From the NCBI RefSeq assembly GCF_000308455.1, contig NZ_BAFP01000037.1:121585-185584 (forward strand): a stretch of 64,000 bases of DNA, given 5' to 3'. Origin of the DNA: Nocardia abscessus NBRC 100374 (lineage in GTDB: Bacteria; Actinomycetota; Actinomycetes; Mycobacteriales; Mycobacteriaceae). Shown in pieces: positions 1-8,885 of the stretch. Below the pieces are notes generated by a model, which did not search any database, was not told the DNA's origin, and worked only from the letters and a program-made list of their open reading frames with translations. The translations under genes and the position numbers were made by a program. Numbering within the stretch: the stretch's first letter is position 1; every line of letters begins with the position of its first letter.

Positions 1-82
1 GCTCGATCTCGTCGCGCACGAACTGCCGCACCTGATCGGTGAGGCGGACGGCTCGGTCGGAATGCGTGAAGTCCATACCCAT
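1..82 (-). CDS. acyl-CoA dehydrogenase, N-terminal part (cut by window edge)
   Basis: Only the first ~27 codons are inside the window. The minus strand reads MGMDFTHSDRAVRLTDQVRQ, the typical opening of flavin-dependent acyl-CoA dehydrogenases (helical N-terminal domain), which oxidise acyl-CoA esters in the cytoplasm. ATGs lie at 82 and 76; either could be used. The gene is divergent from the TetR gene at 167, and the shared intergenic space carries two copies of one palindrome, so the TetR protein very probably controls it. The family call rests on a short stretch, but that stretch is characteristic. Confidence 0.7.
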   Translation of the reverse strand, partial: MGMDFTHSDRAVRLTDQVRQFVRDEIE

Positions 83-94
83 CCTCGAGGCTCG

Positions 95-153
95 CTGAGC
101 ATTGCTCAACTTCCGGTCGAGTCATTGGTAGCATATTATTGAGCATTGCTCAA
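95..153. promoter_or_regulatory. two copies of a TetR-type operator
   Basis: A near-perfect palindrome, TTGAGCATTGCTCAA, occurs at 139-153, and again at 95-109 with only the first base changed (CTGAGCATTGCTCAA). The copies are 44 bp apart, about four helical turns, inside the divergent promoter region of the acyl-CoA dehydrogenase and TetR genes. The right copy ends just before the TetR ribosome binding site. This is the layout of a self-regulating TetR repressor that also controls its divergent neighbour. Confidence 0.75.
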
Positions 154-166
154 TAGAGGAGGGTGG

Positions 167-769
167 ATGACCGAGGTTGCCGCGGAGCCCGGCGGCCGCC
201 GCTCGGCGGACGACCGGCGCCGCCAATTGATCGGCATCGGCCTCGGCATGTTGATCGACCGGCCCTGGCACCAGATCACCGTCGACGCGGTCGCGCAGCA
301 GGCGGGCATCTCGCGTGGCCTGCTCTTCCACTACTTCCCGACCAAGCAGGAGTACTACGCGCAGCTCGTCCGGGCCGCGTCGCAGCGGTTCCTGCGCGCC
401 ACCGGCCCCGATCCGGACGCCGCGGACCCGCTCGCGTCGATGATCGCCAACTTCGTGGGCTACATGCGCAGGCGCAGTGGACCCCTGGTGGGTTTGCTCC
501 GCGCCGCGGGGCAGGACCCGGTGCTCGAGGCGATCATGGAGCAGATGCACGACGAACTCACCGACCGGGTGTTCGCCGCTCTCGGCGGGCCCGCGCCGTC
601 GATCGCCGAGCGCCTGGTGGTGCGCTCGTGGTGGGCGATGGCGGAGGATCTCACCGTGCAGTGGCTGTCGCGCGACGACGTCGATCAGGACCGGCTGGGC
701 CGATTGCTGTTCGGCACGTTGTCCCGGGTGCTCGACTCGGTGCGGGACGAACAGGCCGGTCGCCACTGA
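167..769 (+). CDS. TetR/AcrR-family transcriptional regulator
   Basis: A 200-residue protein with an N-terminal helix-turn-helix (VAQQAGISRGLLFHYFPTK) and a helical ligand-binding domain, the standard TetR layout. The ATG at 167 is preferred over one at 146 because an AGAGGAGGG ribosome binding site lies at 156-163. Divergent from the acyl-CoA dehydrogenase at the left edge, with a duplicated palindrome between them. I infer a repressor of fatty-acid or sterol-type acyl-CoA metabolism, probably released by an acyl-CoA ligand; the ligand cannot be read from sequence. Confidence 0.88.
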   Translation: MTEVAAEPGGRRSADDRRRQLIGIGLGMLIDRPWHQITVDAVAQQAGISRGLLFHYFPTKQEYYAQLVRAASQRFLRATGPDPDAADPLASMIANFVGYMRRRSGPLVGLLRAAGQDPVLEAIMEQMHDELTDRVFAALGGPAPSIAERLVVRSWWAMAEDLTVQWLSRDDVDQDRLGRLLFGTLSRVLDSVRDEQAGRH

Positions 770-1069
770 CCGGTTCGCTCTGCTCCGCGAATTACCCGCG
801 GCGACGTGATATCCGCGATTCGGGTGGGATTCGGGTGGGATTCGTCGGAATGGCCATGGCTGATGGGCTGCTGCGCGGCGGCGGAAGAAGTGCTCGCGAC
901 CGGCGGAAATCGCGCCGTGCCGCGTGTGTCGTCCGCGGCGCGCCGAATAGTTCCGTGAGATGGCAAATGAACAGTTTCGCCAGTAGCGGTGGATCGACTA
1001 TGAATGAAACGTGCCGTTGCCATTCGTGATCACTTGTCTGCCATCGACTCTCCCGTGCGGGGAGCGCTG

Positions 1070-2653
1070 ATGGTCATCGAACATCCCATCGAGGACGAGG
1101 TTACACAGCTGGCGAGGCGGGTCGAGAAGGCCCGTGGACGGCTCGCCTATCAGTTCGATCCCGCGCTCACCGAGGCGCTGTCGGAGGACGAACTGCATGC
1201 CGAACGTGAGCTCGCCGAACGGATCCGCACCCAGGAGCGCGGACAGCGCTGGAAAGAGGCGCAGGCTGCCGCCGCGGCATCCGACCGCGCCAGGCAGACC
1301 ACCGAAGCGATCGAGAAGGCCGACATGCGAGATCTCCTCCTCGCCCGCAAGGCGATTGCCGCGCAGCGACGCGAATCCAGCCCGCACGCGAAACTGGCCT
1401 CGCTCTACCGGCATCGGTCCTGGTCGCTGCGCGCGCTGGCCGGCGTCGTCGCGGCGGGCATGCTGTGGTCGGCGGTCAACGTCCAGCAGAACATCGCTCC
1501 CGGCGGCGCGACCGATCCGCTGTACTGGTTCAGCTACCTGCTCGAAGGCATGATCAGCGTCTGCCTGATCATCATCATGATCGGCACCAACAAGGTCGCC
1601 GAATGGGGTGTGGTCGACAACCGCCGTCAGGTCGCGGCGGCCGAGGTCGCCCTGCTGGCGCTGACCGTCAGCCTCAACACCTATCCGTATCTGCGCACGG
1701 GCGCGTGGTACGACGCGGCCGTGCACGCTATCGCCCCGGTGATGATCGGTGTCGCGCTGCTCATCCACGACGCCGCGAGTGCCCGCTACGGTCTCGCCAT
1801 CGCCAGGGCCACCGAGCAGGTTCGCGACCTTCCGGACCCGGCCGAGCAGATCCGGCTCACCCTGCCCCGGTACCGGATGCCGGTCGCCCCCGAGGCGCCC
1901 GCCGTCCCGCACGAATACGTGGAGCACGAGCCGCGGCCCGTCGTGGCGGCCGCCCCGGTGGAGGCCATCGAGCAGGAAGTAGCGGAGGTCGCCGACATCG
2001 ACGGTGCACCGCAGGATTCCGACGAGCAGCCCACTGTCGTGGTGCAAGCCGAGCGGAAGCGGACTCCGGTCGAGACGCCGCGCAAGCCGGTGCTGCCCGA
2101 GTCCATCGAAGACCTCGACGCGATGGAGGTCGTCGCTGCGCGTCCCAGCACGACGGTGAAGGTCAAGGACCTGGACACCACGATCGCCGCCAAGAACGGC
2201 GCGTCCGCCACCAACGGACACAAGCCTCCGGCGAGCGAGCCCGTAGCGCCCGCGCCGGTTTCCTCGGTCAAGGCCGACGAGCGACCGGCCACGCGAGTGC
2301 CCGCCGAAGAGCCCGCCGCGGCGAAGGTGGTCGTCCGGGAGACGGCTCCGGCCAAGCCGCGCACTCCGGTCGCCGAGGCCGAGGTTCCGACGGCCGAGAT
2401 CCCGGCGGTCACCCGACGCCCGCTCGCGGAGGTCAAGAGCGACAGCCCGGCGCCGGAGTTCAAGAACGGCAAGGACACCCCCAAGCCCGACATCGCGCAG
2501 CCGCCGACGGCCCGCACGCCGGACATCTACGACACCGGTTCGTTCCGCGTCGCCGACATCCTCGAACAGGAACTTGCCGAACTGCAGGCCGAACGCCGCC
2601 GCGCCCGCACCAGCAGGCAGCGCTCCGCCTCCACCGCGGGCCGCGAGTCCTAG
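1070..2653 (+). CDS. DUF2637-like membrane protein with Ala/Pro-rich tail
   Basis: About 527 residues. A charged, probably coiled-coil N-terminus (~1-110) is followed by four hydrophobic segments (roughly residues 115-250, including LRALAGVVAAGMLW and LLEGMISVCLIIIMIG). This arrangement resembles DUF2637 proteins, which are often linked to plasmid transfer or mobile elements in actinobacteria. The remaining half is a long disordered Ala/Pro/Glu-rich tail. I chose the ATG at 1070 (GGGGAG at 1059-1064); an in-frame ATG lies at 1004. The 300 bases upstream (770-1069) hold no gene I can support. Function is unknown; the tail may be a cytoplasmic interaction region. Confidence 0.7.
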   Translation: MVIEHPIEDEVTQLARRVEKARGRLAYQFDPALTEALSEDELHAERELAERIRTQERGQRWKEAQAAAAASDRARQTTEAIEKADMRDLLLARKAIAAQRRESSPHAKLASLYRHRSWSLRALAGVVAAGMLWSAVNVQQNIAPGGATDPLYWFSYLLEGMISVCLIIIMIGTNKVAEWGVVDNRRQVAAAEVALLALTVSLNTYPYLRTGAWYDAAVHAIAPVMIGVALLIHDAASARYGLAIARATEQVRDLPDPAEQIRLTLPRYRMPVAPEAPAVPHEYVEHEPRPVVAAAPVEAIEQEVAEVADIDGAPQDSDEQPTVVVQAERKRTPVETPRKPVLPESIEDLDAMEVVAARPSTTVKVKDLDTTIAAKNGASATNGHKPPASEPVAPAPVSSVKADERPATRVPAEEPAAAKVVVRETAPAKPRTPVAEAEVPTAEIPAVTRRPLAEVKSDSPAPEFKNGKDTPKPDIAQPPTARTPDIYDTGSFRVADILEQELAELQAERRRARTSRQRSASTAGRES

Positions 2654-2844
2654 CGAGCCGCGTTTCATCGACGATGCCCGTCAGCGCAGCACGCGCCGAC
2701 GGGCATTGCCGTTTCCGGGTACCGCTGCCGTGCGGACCTCTGGCACGGCGCGGCCGCGACGACGATCTTCGCAAGAGCTGCCTCTGAGACGGCAAGCGGC
2801 GCTGTGCCCCCTCGCCGCAGGGGAATCCGACTGCTGAGAGCAGA

Positions 2845-2859
2845 TCTGCCGTGGGCAGC
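2845..2859. promoter_or_regulatory. PopR-like box upstream of clpP pair
   Basis: TCTGCC-GTG-GGCAGC lies 42-56 bases upstream of the first clpP start. It matches, in 11 of 12 half-site bases, the palindrome I remember for Streptomyces PopR (TCTGCC-N3-GGCAGA), the activator of clpP3-clpP4. A ClgR/PopR-family gene sits just beyond the clpP pair, which supports the assignment. The consensus is quoted from memory. Confidence 0.55.
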
Positions 2860-2900
2860 ACCGGGCCGGTTTCGTGCCGCGGATGCGGCACCGTGGGGTC

Positions 2901-3506
2901 ATGGCTCACGATGACAAGACCCCGATGTTCAGCTGGCGGGCTCGGGAGCAGCTGCTCAGCCGCCGGATAGTCGTGCTGGACGGCGCGCTCGACGACGACA
3001 ACGGCACGCTGCTGATGACCCAATTGCTCACCCTCGCCGCCGAAGACCCCGAGGCGGGCATCTCCCTGTGGATACATTCGCCCGGCGGCTCGGTTCCGTC
3101 GATGCTCGCCATCCGCGACGTGATGCGGCTGGTTCCGTGCGAAGTTTCGACGCTCGCACTCGGATTGGCTTGCAGCGCGGGTCAATTCCTCTTGTCGTCG
3201 GGAAGCAAGGGCCGGCGTTTCGCGTTGCCGCACGCCCGGGTGCTGATGCACCAGGGGTCGGCGGGCATCGGTGGCACCGCCGTCGATGTCGAGGTCCAGG
3301 CCGACGACCTGCGCCACACCGTGGACACCGTGCTCGGCATCATCGCCGAGGACACCGGTCAGCCGTTCGACCGGATCTACGAGGATTCGCTGCACGATCG
3401 CTGGTTCACCGCGGCGCAAGCCAAGGAGTACGGCTTCATCGATCACATCGTCGACTCGTTCGGGCAGATCGTCCCGCAACGCCAGCGGATCGGGATCTCG
3501 GCATGA
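2901..3506 (+). CDS. clpP: ATP-dependent Clp protease proteolytic subunit (active type)
   Basis: 201 residues, the usual ClpP length. The protein forms the cytoplasmic serine-protease barrel that works with ClpX or ClpC unfoldases. The triad is intact: Ser92 in [12 protein letters not shown], His117 in ARVLMHQ and Asp166 in LHDRWFTA. The oxyanion segment HSPGGS is normal. The ATG at 2901 (MAHDDKT) fits family starts better than a GTG further upstream. Its stop overlaps an in-frame ATG (ATGA at 3503) of the next clpP gene, so the two are co-transcribed. The divergence from typical ClpP1/ClpP2 and the ClgR/PopR-type neighbour suggest a stress-induced second ClpP set, like Streptomyces clpP3-clpP4. 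Confidence 0.92.
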   Translation: MAHDDKTPMFSWRAREQLLSRRIVVLDGALDDDNGTLLMTQLLTLAAEDPEAGISLWIHSPGGSVPSMLAIRDVMRLVPCEVSTLALGLACSAGQFLLSSGSKGRRFALPHARVLMHQGSAGIGGTAVDVEVQADDLRHTVDTVLGIIAEDTGQPFDRIYEDSLHDRWFTAAQAKEYGFIDHIVDSFGQIVPQRQRIGISA

Positions 3507-3577
3507 GCGGGCAGGCCTGGAGGCGGCAGCGGAGCGTGACCACGCAAGGCCCCGCTTATGCCGGAAACGGACACAGT

Positions 3578-4171
3578 ATGAGCACCTACACCATTCCCAA
3601 TGTGATCGCGCAGCATCCGCGCGGCGGCGAGCGGATCACCGACATCTACTCCCACCTGCTCGCCGAGCGGATCGTCTACCTCGGCACGCCGATCGACTCG
3701 GGCGTCGCCAACGCGCTCATCGCGCAGTTGCTGCACCTGGAATCGGAGAGCCCGGAACAGGAGATCAACCTCTACATCAACTGCGAGGGCGGCGATCTGT
3801 CCTCGATGCTGGCCGTGTACGACACCATGCAGCACATCCAGTCGCCCGTGCAGACCACCTGCGTCGGCCAGGCGATCGCGGTCGGGGCGGTGTTGCTGGC
3901 CGGTGGTGAGCCCGGCCGGCGCGCCCTGCTGCCGCACGCCAGGGTGGTGCTGCACCAACCCGCCGCGCGCGGGCAGGGAACGATCCCCGATCTGATCCTG
4001 CAGGCCGACGAACTGGTGCGCATGCGGGCGGAGATCGAGTCGATCCTGTCGCGGCACACCGGGCAAACGGTGGAGCGGCTACGGCGCGACACCGACCGCG
4101 ACCGGGTCTTCACCGCGTCGGCCGCGGTCGAGTACGGCCTCGTCGACCAGGTGCTGGGGCGGCGTGACTGA
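3578..4171 (+). CDS. ClpP-like subunit lacking the catalytic serine
   Basis: 197 residues with a full ClpP fold ([12 protein letters not shown] start, ClpP2-like). The nucleophile position reads [14 protein letters not shown], where active ClpP2 has GQAASAAAVLLAAG, so the serine is Ala101. The codon GCG is clear in the DNA. The loop before the oxyanion hole is also changed (NCEGG in place of NSPGG). His126 (VLHQPA) and Asp175 (DTDRDRVF) remain. An ATG at 3503 overlapping the upstream stop is an alternative start that would add 25 residues. It most likely forms mixed rings with the active subunit encoded upstream, as ClpR subunits do in plastids and cyanobacteria; that role is inference. Confidence 0.88.
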   Translation: MSTYTIPNVIAQHPRGGERITDIYSHLLAERIVYLGTPIDSGVANALIAQLLHLESESPEQEINLYINCEGGDLSSMLAVYDTMQHIQSPVQTTCVGQAIAVGAVLLAGGEPGRRALLPHARVVLHQPAARGQGTIPDLILQADELVRMRAEIESILSRHTGQTVERLRRDTDRDRVFTASAAVEYGLVDQVLGRRD

Positions 4172-4175
4172 CCAG

Positions 4176-4347
4176 GCGTACCTCCGCCTTCGCTGCGGCC
4201 GTGCGCGGGGCTGCTGACGGACTGCGTCCGGCTGTGCCTGTTATGCGTACCTCCGCCTTCGCTCCGGCCATGCGCGGGGCTACTGACGGACTACGTCCGG
4301 CTGCGTCCGTTATGCGTACCTCCGCCTTCGCTGCGGCCTTGCGCGGG
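4176..4347. repeat. 69-bp tandem repeat, about 2.5 copies
   Basis: Units begin GCGTACCTCCGCCTTCGCT at 4176, 4245 and 4314, spaced exactly 69 bp; the third copy is cut after about 34 bases. Copies differ at a few positions. The repeat fills the space between the convergent clpP pair and the ClgR/PopR-like gene. No open frame or clear T-rich terminator is seen. It may act as a bidirectional terminator or simply be a variable tandem repeat. Confidence 0.8.
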
Positions 4348-4354
4348 CGCCCGG

Positions 4355-4741
4355 CTAGGCCGCCAGCAACATGAGGGTGGGCCCGGTGCCGGAGCGCGGC
4401 GCCGACCGTTGGAGGAAGGCGGCCCGGCGCTGGGCGCGGAGTTCGTCCGCCACCTGACCGGTGATCTCGCCCAGTGTGGTGCCGAGAGACCCGGCGAGGG
4501 CGGCGATCATCTCGCTCGACGGTTCCTTGCGTCCCCGCTCCACCTCCGACAGGTACTGCGGGGAAATGCCTGCCCGCCGGGCTGTTTCGACCAGCGTCTC
4601 GCTCCGGTCCTGCCGCAGCGTGCGCAATTGTTCGCCGAGCACCTCGCGCCAGAGGGGTTCCGGGGGCATCTGCGGTTCCGGCTGCCGAGGCCGGTCGTCG
4701 CGTCCACCGGGGATCGAGTGAAGTCTCGAGTGCTCGGTCAT
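4355..4741 (-). CDS. ClgR/PopR-family helix-turn-helix regulator with C-terminal degron
   Basis: 128 residues. An XRE-type helix-turn-helix covers residues ~45-85 (TARRAGISPQYLSEVERGRK), with the RKEPSSEMIAA stretch shared with actinobacterial ClgR. The protein ends in LMLLAA. ClgR and PopR proteins of Streptomyces end in small hydrophobic/alanine residues and are themselves ClpP substrates, so the tail is a likely degron. These regulators activate clp genes. It lies convergent to the clpP pair, across the 69-bp repeats. Starts at residue 1 (4741) or at a later Met (MPPEPLWREVL) are both possible. I infer that it activates the clpP pair through the box at 2845-2859. Confidence 0.82.
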   Translation of the reverse strand: MTEHSRLHSIPGGRDDRPRQPEPQMPPEPLWREVLGEQLRTLRQDRSETLVETARRAGISPQYLSEVERGRKEPSSEMIAALAGSLGTTLGEITGQVADELRAQRRAAFLQRSAPRSGTGPTLMLLAA

Positions 4742-4881
4742 GGTCCGAGCGTACGATCCCGGGCCGCCGGTCTGCCCGGCATTACGCTCTGGGCGTACGA
4801 GCGGGCGTTTCCGGCGCGGGCGTGCACGGGTTCGGCGTGGTCACCGCCGCGATCGGGCCGGACCGAGGATGATGGGGAACC

Positions 4882-6588
4882 GTGCCCGAGAATACGAAAG
4901 TCTCCGATCTCAAGCCGCGCAGCCGCGACGTCACCGACGGCCTGGAGAAGAGCGCTGCCCGCGGCATGCTGCGCGCGGTCGGCATGGGCGACGAGGACTG
5001 GGAGAAACCGCAGATCGGCGTGGCCTCCTCGTGGAACGAGATCACTCCCTGCAACCTGTCGCTGGACCGGCTGGCCAGAGGTTGTAAGGACGGCGTCTTC
5101 GCCGGTGGCGGTTTTCCCATGCAGTTCGGCACCATCTCGGTGTCCGACGGCATCTCCATGGGGCACGAGGGGATGCACTTCTCCCTCGTCTCGCGCGAGG
5201 TGATCGCCGACAGCGTCGAGACGGTGATGCAGGCCGAGCGGCTCGACGGTTCGGTGCTGCTGGCCGGGTGCGACAAGTCGCTGCCCGGGATGCTGATGGC
5301 CGCGGCCCGGCTGGATCTGGCGAGTGTGTTCTTGTACGCGGGGTCGATCCTGCCCGGCATCGCCAAGCTCTCCGACGGCAGCGAACGCGAGGTGACGATC
5401 ATCGACGCGTTCGAAGCGGTCGGCGCCTGCGCCCGCGGCCTGATGAGCCGTGCCGATGTCGACGCCATCGAGCGGGCGATCTGTCCCGGCGAGGGCGCCT
5501 GCGGCGGCATGTACACCGCCAACACCATGGCCAGCGCCGCGGAGGCGCTGGGCATGTCGCTCCCCGGCAGCGCGGCGCCGCCCGCGACCGACCGTCGTCG
5601 TGACGGTTACGCCCGCCGCAGCGGTCAGGCCGTGGTCGAGTTGATCCGGCAGGGGATCACCGCATCCGACATCCTCACCAAACCCGCCTTCGAGAACGCC
5701 ATCGCCGTCGTCATGGCGTTCGGCGGCTCCACCAACGCCGTGCTGCACCTGCTCGCCATCGCGCACGAGGCGAAGGTCGACCTGAGCCTGGACGATTTCG
5801 CCCGTATCGGTCGCCGCGTGCCGCACCTCGCCGACGTCAAACCCTTCGGCAAGCACGTGATGACCGATGTGGACCGGATCGGCGGCGTGCCCGTCATGAT
5901 GAAGGCGTTGCTCGACGCCGGTTTGCTGCACGGCGACTGCCTAACCGTGACGGGAAAAACGGTGGCGGAGAACCTGGCCGACATCACCCCGCCGGATCCC
6001 GACGGCAAGGTGATCCGGGCGATGGCGTCGCCGATCCATCCGACCGGCGGCATCACCATCCTCACCGGTTCGCTCGCGCCCGATGGCGCGGTCGTCAAGT
6101 CGGCGGGGTTCGAGTCCGACGTCTTCACCGGCACGGCACGGGTTTTCGACCGGGAACGCCTGGCGATGGACGCTCTCGAGGACGGCACTATCGCGGCGGG
6201 CGACGTGGTCGTCATCCGGTACGAGGGCCCGAAAGGCGGGCCCGGCATGCGCGAGATGCTGGCCATCACCGCCGCTATCAAGGGCGCGGGCCTCGGCAAA
6301 GACGTCCTGCTGCTCACCGACGGGCGGTTCTCCGGCGGCACGACGGGTCTCTGTGTCGGGCACGTCGCACCGGAAGCCGTCGACGGCGGCCCGATCGCGT
6401 TCGTGCGCGACGGTGACCGCATCCGCCTCGAGGTCGCCGCGGGCACCCTGGACCTGCTGGTCGACGCCGACGAACTCGCCCGCCGCCGCGAGGGCTGGAA
6501 ATCCCTGCCGCCCCGCTACACCCGCGGCGTCCTGGCCAAGTACACGAAGCTGGTCGGCTCGGCATCGATCGGTGCCGTCTGCGACTGA
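4882..6588 (+). CDS. ilvD: dihydroxy-acid dehydratase
   Basis: 568 residues, full length. IlvD converts 2,3-dihydroxy-isovalerate and 2,3-dihydroxy-3-methylvalerate to the 2-keto acids in valine, isoleucine and leucine synthesis in the cytoplasm. The three cysteines that hold the iron-sulfur cluster are present in [19 protein letters not shown] and [10 protein letters not shown]. The C-terminal [16 protein letters not shown] signature is intact. The start is a GTG at 4882 behind a purine-rich GATGGGGAA. It stands alone between the divergent ClgR-like gene and a TetR gene. Identification is secure. Confidence 0.97.
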   Translation: MPENTKVSDLKPRSRDVTDGLEKSAARGMLRAVGMGDEDWEKPQIGVASSWNEITPCNLSLDRLARGCKDGVFAGGGFPMQFGTISVSDGISMGHEGMHFSLVSREVIADSVETVMQAERLDGSVLLAGCDKSLPGMLMAAARLDLASVFLYAGSILPGIAKLSDGSEREVTIIDAFEAVGACARGLMSRADVDAIERAICPGEGACGGMYTANTMASAAEALGMSLPGSAAPPATDRRRDGYARRSGQAVVELIRQGITASDILTKPAFENAIAVVMAFGGSTNAVLHLLAIAHEAKVDLSLDDFARIGRRVPHLADVKPFGKHVMTDVDRIGGVPVMMKALLDAGLLHGDCLTVTGKTVAENLADITPPDPDGKVIRAMASPIHPTGGITILTGSLAPDGAVVKSAGFESDVFTGTARVFDRERLAMDALEDGTIAAGDVVVIRYEGPKGGPGMREMLAITAAIKGAGLGKDVLLLTDGRFSGGTTGLCVGHVAPEAVDGGPIAFVRDGDRIRLEVAAGTLDLLVDADELARRREGWKSLPPRYTRGVLAKYTKLVGSASIGAVCD

Positions 6589-6770
6589 CGACGTGACGGC
6601 CGCGCCGTAGCCACACCGTGCCGGGCGCCAGGCCGGGCAGCCACATGGTGCCCGGCCGCGCGCTGGACGGGTAGCCGCACCGTGCCCCGAGGCTGCGCGG
6701 TAGACGGCTATCGGTCGTCTTGCCGCGCCCTCGACTCCGTCCTCCATCCGAGCGCGGACTGTCCGCATTA

Positions 6771-6817
6771 AGCTACTAATCCGTAGCTACGGTTGCATAG
6801 CTACTATTTTGTAGCTA
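6771..6817. promoter_or_regulatory. two AGCTAC-N6-GTAGCT operators
   Basis: Inverted repeats with the same arms occur at 6771-6788 (AGCTACTAATCCGTAGCT) and 6799-6816 (AGCTACTATTTTGTAGCT). Their centres are 28 bp apart and the second is flanked by a further T/A pair. The second copy abuts the first possible ATG of the TetR gene. This is a clear autoregulatory operator pair for the gene downstream. Confidence 0.75.
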
Positions 6818-7449
6818 TGTTCGATGGCGTGAACGCGATGAACCCCGAGAAGGGCCGCCGCACCAAGCTCGAGTTACGCGCCGACTGCCATAAGGCCGTC
6901 ATCGCCGAAGCCGCCGAGGCGGGCGTAGGACGTCTGGCGATGGAGGGGGTCGCGCGGCGCGCCGGGGTCGCCAAGACCTCGCTGTATCGGCACTGGACGA
7001 CGGTCGAGGAGTTGCTGATCGAGGCGTTGGCTCAGGCGTACCCCGTCGAAGTGCCCACCCCGGCCGGCGGGAACCTGCGCGGGGACCTGCTGCGCGCATT
7101 GGAGCAGTTGACGGAATGGTTGTCCGGTCCGACCGGCTCGGCCACGGCCGCGATCCTGAGCGAGCGGCAGCGGCGGCCCGAACTGGTCGAGTCGTTGTAC
7201 CGCAATGTCTTCGACCTGCGCGGCGGCCGGTTCACCCGCACCGTCCTCGACCACTACGCGGCGCTCGGTGAGATCGACGCCGCATTGGTCACGCCGATCG
7301 TGAGTGATATCGGCGAGGCGCTGGTGATCAAGCACCAGATCGACACCGGGCAGTGGCCCGACGAGCGCGTCCGGACGGCGATCGTCGACGAAGCCCTGCT
7401 CCCGGCGCTCGGATTCCCATCCCCCGCAGTGAAGAGAAGGACGAAATGA
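6817..7449 (+). CDS. TetR-family transcriptional regulator
   Basis: About 210 residues. The N-terminal helix-turn-helix is recognisable (VARRAGVAKTSLYRHWTT), followed by a TetR_C-like helical domain (LIEALAQAYPVEVPTP). The start is ambiguous: ATG 6817 overlaps the end of the second operator and ATG 6838 (MNPEKGRR) lies just inside; neither has a good Shine-Dalgarno site. The stop overlaps the ATG of the glycosidase gene (ATGA at 7446), so the two are one transcript controlled by the operators at 6771-6817. Confidence 0.85.
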   Translation: MFDGVNAMNPEKGRRTKLELRADCHKAVIAEAAEAGVGRLAMEGVARRAGVAKTSLYRHWTTVEELLIEALAQAYPVEVPTPAGGNLRGDLLRALEQLTEWLSGPTGSATAAILSERQRRPELVESLYRNVFDLRGGRFTRTVLDHYAALGEIDAALVTPIVSDIGEALVIKHQIDTGQWPDERVRTAIVDEALLPALGFPSPAVKRRTK

Positions 7450-8885
7450 CAGGTGCACCGTTGAATTCGATCCACGTCGATTGGGCCGCGGTCACCGGCG
7501 TCTCGCGCACCACGCTGACCACGCACCTGTGGACAGCGCCGCCACTGCGCCGAAGCTCACCGATCCACGACAAGGCCTTCGACGCGCTACGCGCGCTCGA
7601 TGCCGACCTCGTTCGATTCCTGCCCTGGTACTCCCACCCGCGTATCGCCGTCGCGGAGCTGAATCCGCCCACCGCGAGCGAAACGTTCTGGAGCTTCGAG
7701 CTGCTCGATCCGCTGGTCGAGGACTTCATGGCGGCCACGGGCGGCAGGCCGGTCGTCGCGAACTTCGCGACCATCCCGGCCTGGATGTTCCGCACCGAGG
7801 AGCCGGTTGCCGTAGCGGAGGACCCGGACGAGATCCACTGGGACTACGAGCGGGGCACCGAGTTCCGGGACCCCACGTTCACCGAGGTCGCGGACTATTT
7901 CTACCGTGTCGCCAGCTGGTATATCGCGGGCGGGTTCACCGACGAACTGGGTCGCCGTCACGAGTCCGGGCACCACTACCGCTTCGCCTATTGGGAAGTG
8001 TTGTGCGAACCCGACTTGGGGCACCGGATCGCACCGGCGGACTACACGAGGCTCTACGACGCGATCGTCGAACGTCTTCGTCCGCTGGACCCCGAGATGA
8101 AGTTCGTCGGTTTGTCGCTGAGTCATATGCACCGCGAACCGGAGTACTACTGGCAGTTCCTCGATTCGGCCAACCATCGGCCCGGCATCCCGGTCGACGC
8201 GTTCTCCTATCACTTCTATGCGTCGCCGGACATCCGTAACCCGTTCGGCCCGGAGGGCAACGCGCCGTACGCACACTGGCGCGACATCTTCTTCGCGCGG
8301 GCCGACGGATTCCTGGAGCAGGCGCGGTTCATCGATGGCATCCGGCGCAGGCTCGCCCCGGCCGCGAAAACGTTCATCAACGAGATCGGTACCTATCCGG
8401 CTGACGTGATGAATCCGAGCCCGGAGATCCCCGAGGAGTACTGGGCACTCAGCGCCGCGGTTCAGTCCTATCTCTGGGCCGAACTCGTCGCGCTCGGCAC
8501 CGATCTGGTCGGGATCGCCGAGTTCATTGACTACCCCGGCATGATTCCCGGCACCTCGCTGATCGACTGGGAGACCGGCGCTGCGAACCTGCGCTACGAG
8601 GCCCTGGCCTTACTGCTGCGGCACTTCGGCCCTGGCGACGAGCTCGCCGCCGCCACCACCGCCTTCCCCGACGCACGGATGCACGCACAGGCTTTCGTCA
8701 CCGTGTCCGGCGATCGAAAACTCGTGGTGATCAACAAGTCCGACACGCCGCTGACGGTCACCCTGGCTTCCCCGTCCGCCCCGGTCGCGGTCGAACAGAT
8801 CGGATCCAACGGTCTGCGAGTCACACCGCTCACCGACGCCGTCCTGGTGCTCGACGGCTTCGCCACAGCCGTGGTCACCTGCTGA
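7446..8885 (+). CDS. GH39-like glycoside hydrolase (clan GH-A barrel)
   Basis: 479 residues with no signal peptide, so probably cytoplasmic. The acid/base candidate is Glu188 in YWEVLCEPDLGH, and the nucleophile candidate is Glu313 in TFINEIGTY; both sit where clan GH-A enzymes carry them. A small C-terminal beta domain (VVINKSDTPLTVTLA) resembles those following GH39-type barrels. The start is fixed by the 4-base overlap with the TetR gene. A GH39-type beta-xylosidase or iduronidase-like activity is possible; the substrate is not evident. The TetR partner suggests induction by a sugar or aglycone. Confidence 0.75.
   Translation: MTGAPLNSIHVDWAAVTGVSRTTLTTHLWTAPPLRRSSPIHDKAFDALRALDADLVRFLPWYSHPRIAVAELNPPTASETFWSFELLDPLVEDFMAATGGRPVVANFATIPAWMFRTEEPVAVAEDPDEIHWDYERGTEFRDPTFTEVADYFYRVASWYIAGGFTDELGRRHESGHHYRFAYWEVLCEPDLGHRIAPADYTRLYDAIVERLRPLDPEMKFVGLSLSHMHREPEYYWQFLDSANHRPGIPVDAFSYHFYASPDIRNPFGPEGNAPYAHWRDIFFARADGFLEQARFIDGIRRRLAPAAKTFINEIGTYPADVMNPSPEIPEEYWALSAAVQSYLWAELVALGTDLVGIAEFIDYPGMIPGTSLIDWETGAANLRYEALALLLRHFGPGDELAAATTAFPDARMHAQAFVTVSGDRKLVVINKSDTPLTVTLASPSAPVAVEQIGSNGLRVTPLTDAVLVLDGFATAVVTC

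Noticed and set aside
998..2668. 556-codon leftward open frame antisense to the DUF2637-like gene
   Set aside because: Arg/Gly/Asp-rich with no recognisable domain; it mirrors the codon bias of the plus-strand gene, which has clear membrane segments and a ribosome site.
4176..4347. 69-bp repeats considered as CRISPR or riboswitch
   Set aside because: No spacer/repeat alternation and no conserved riboswitch pattern; the repeats are direct and complete.
4738..5931. 397-codon leftward open frame antisense to ilvD
   Set aside because: Shadow frame of a secure ilvD gene; His/Gly/Arg-rich and without family features.
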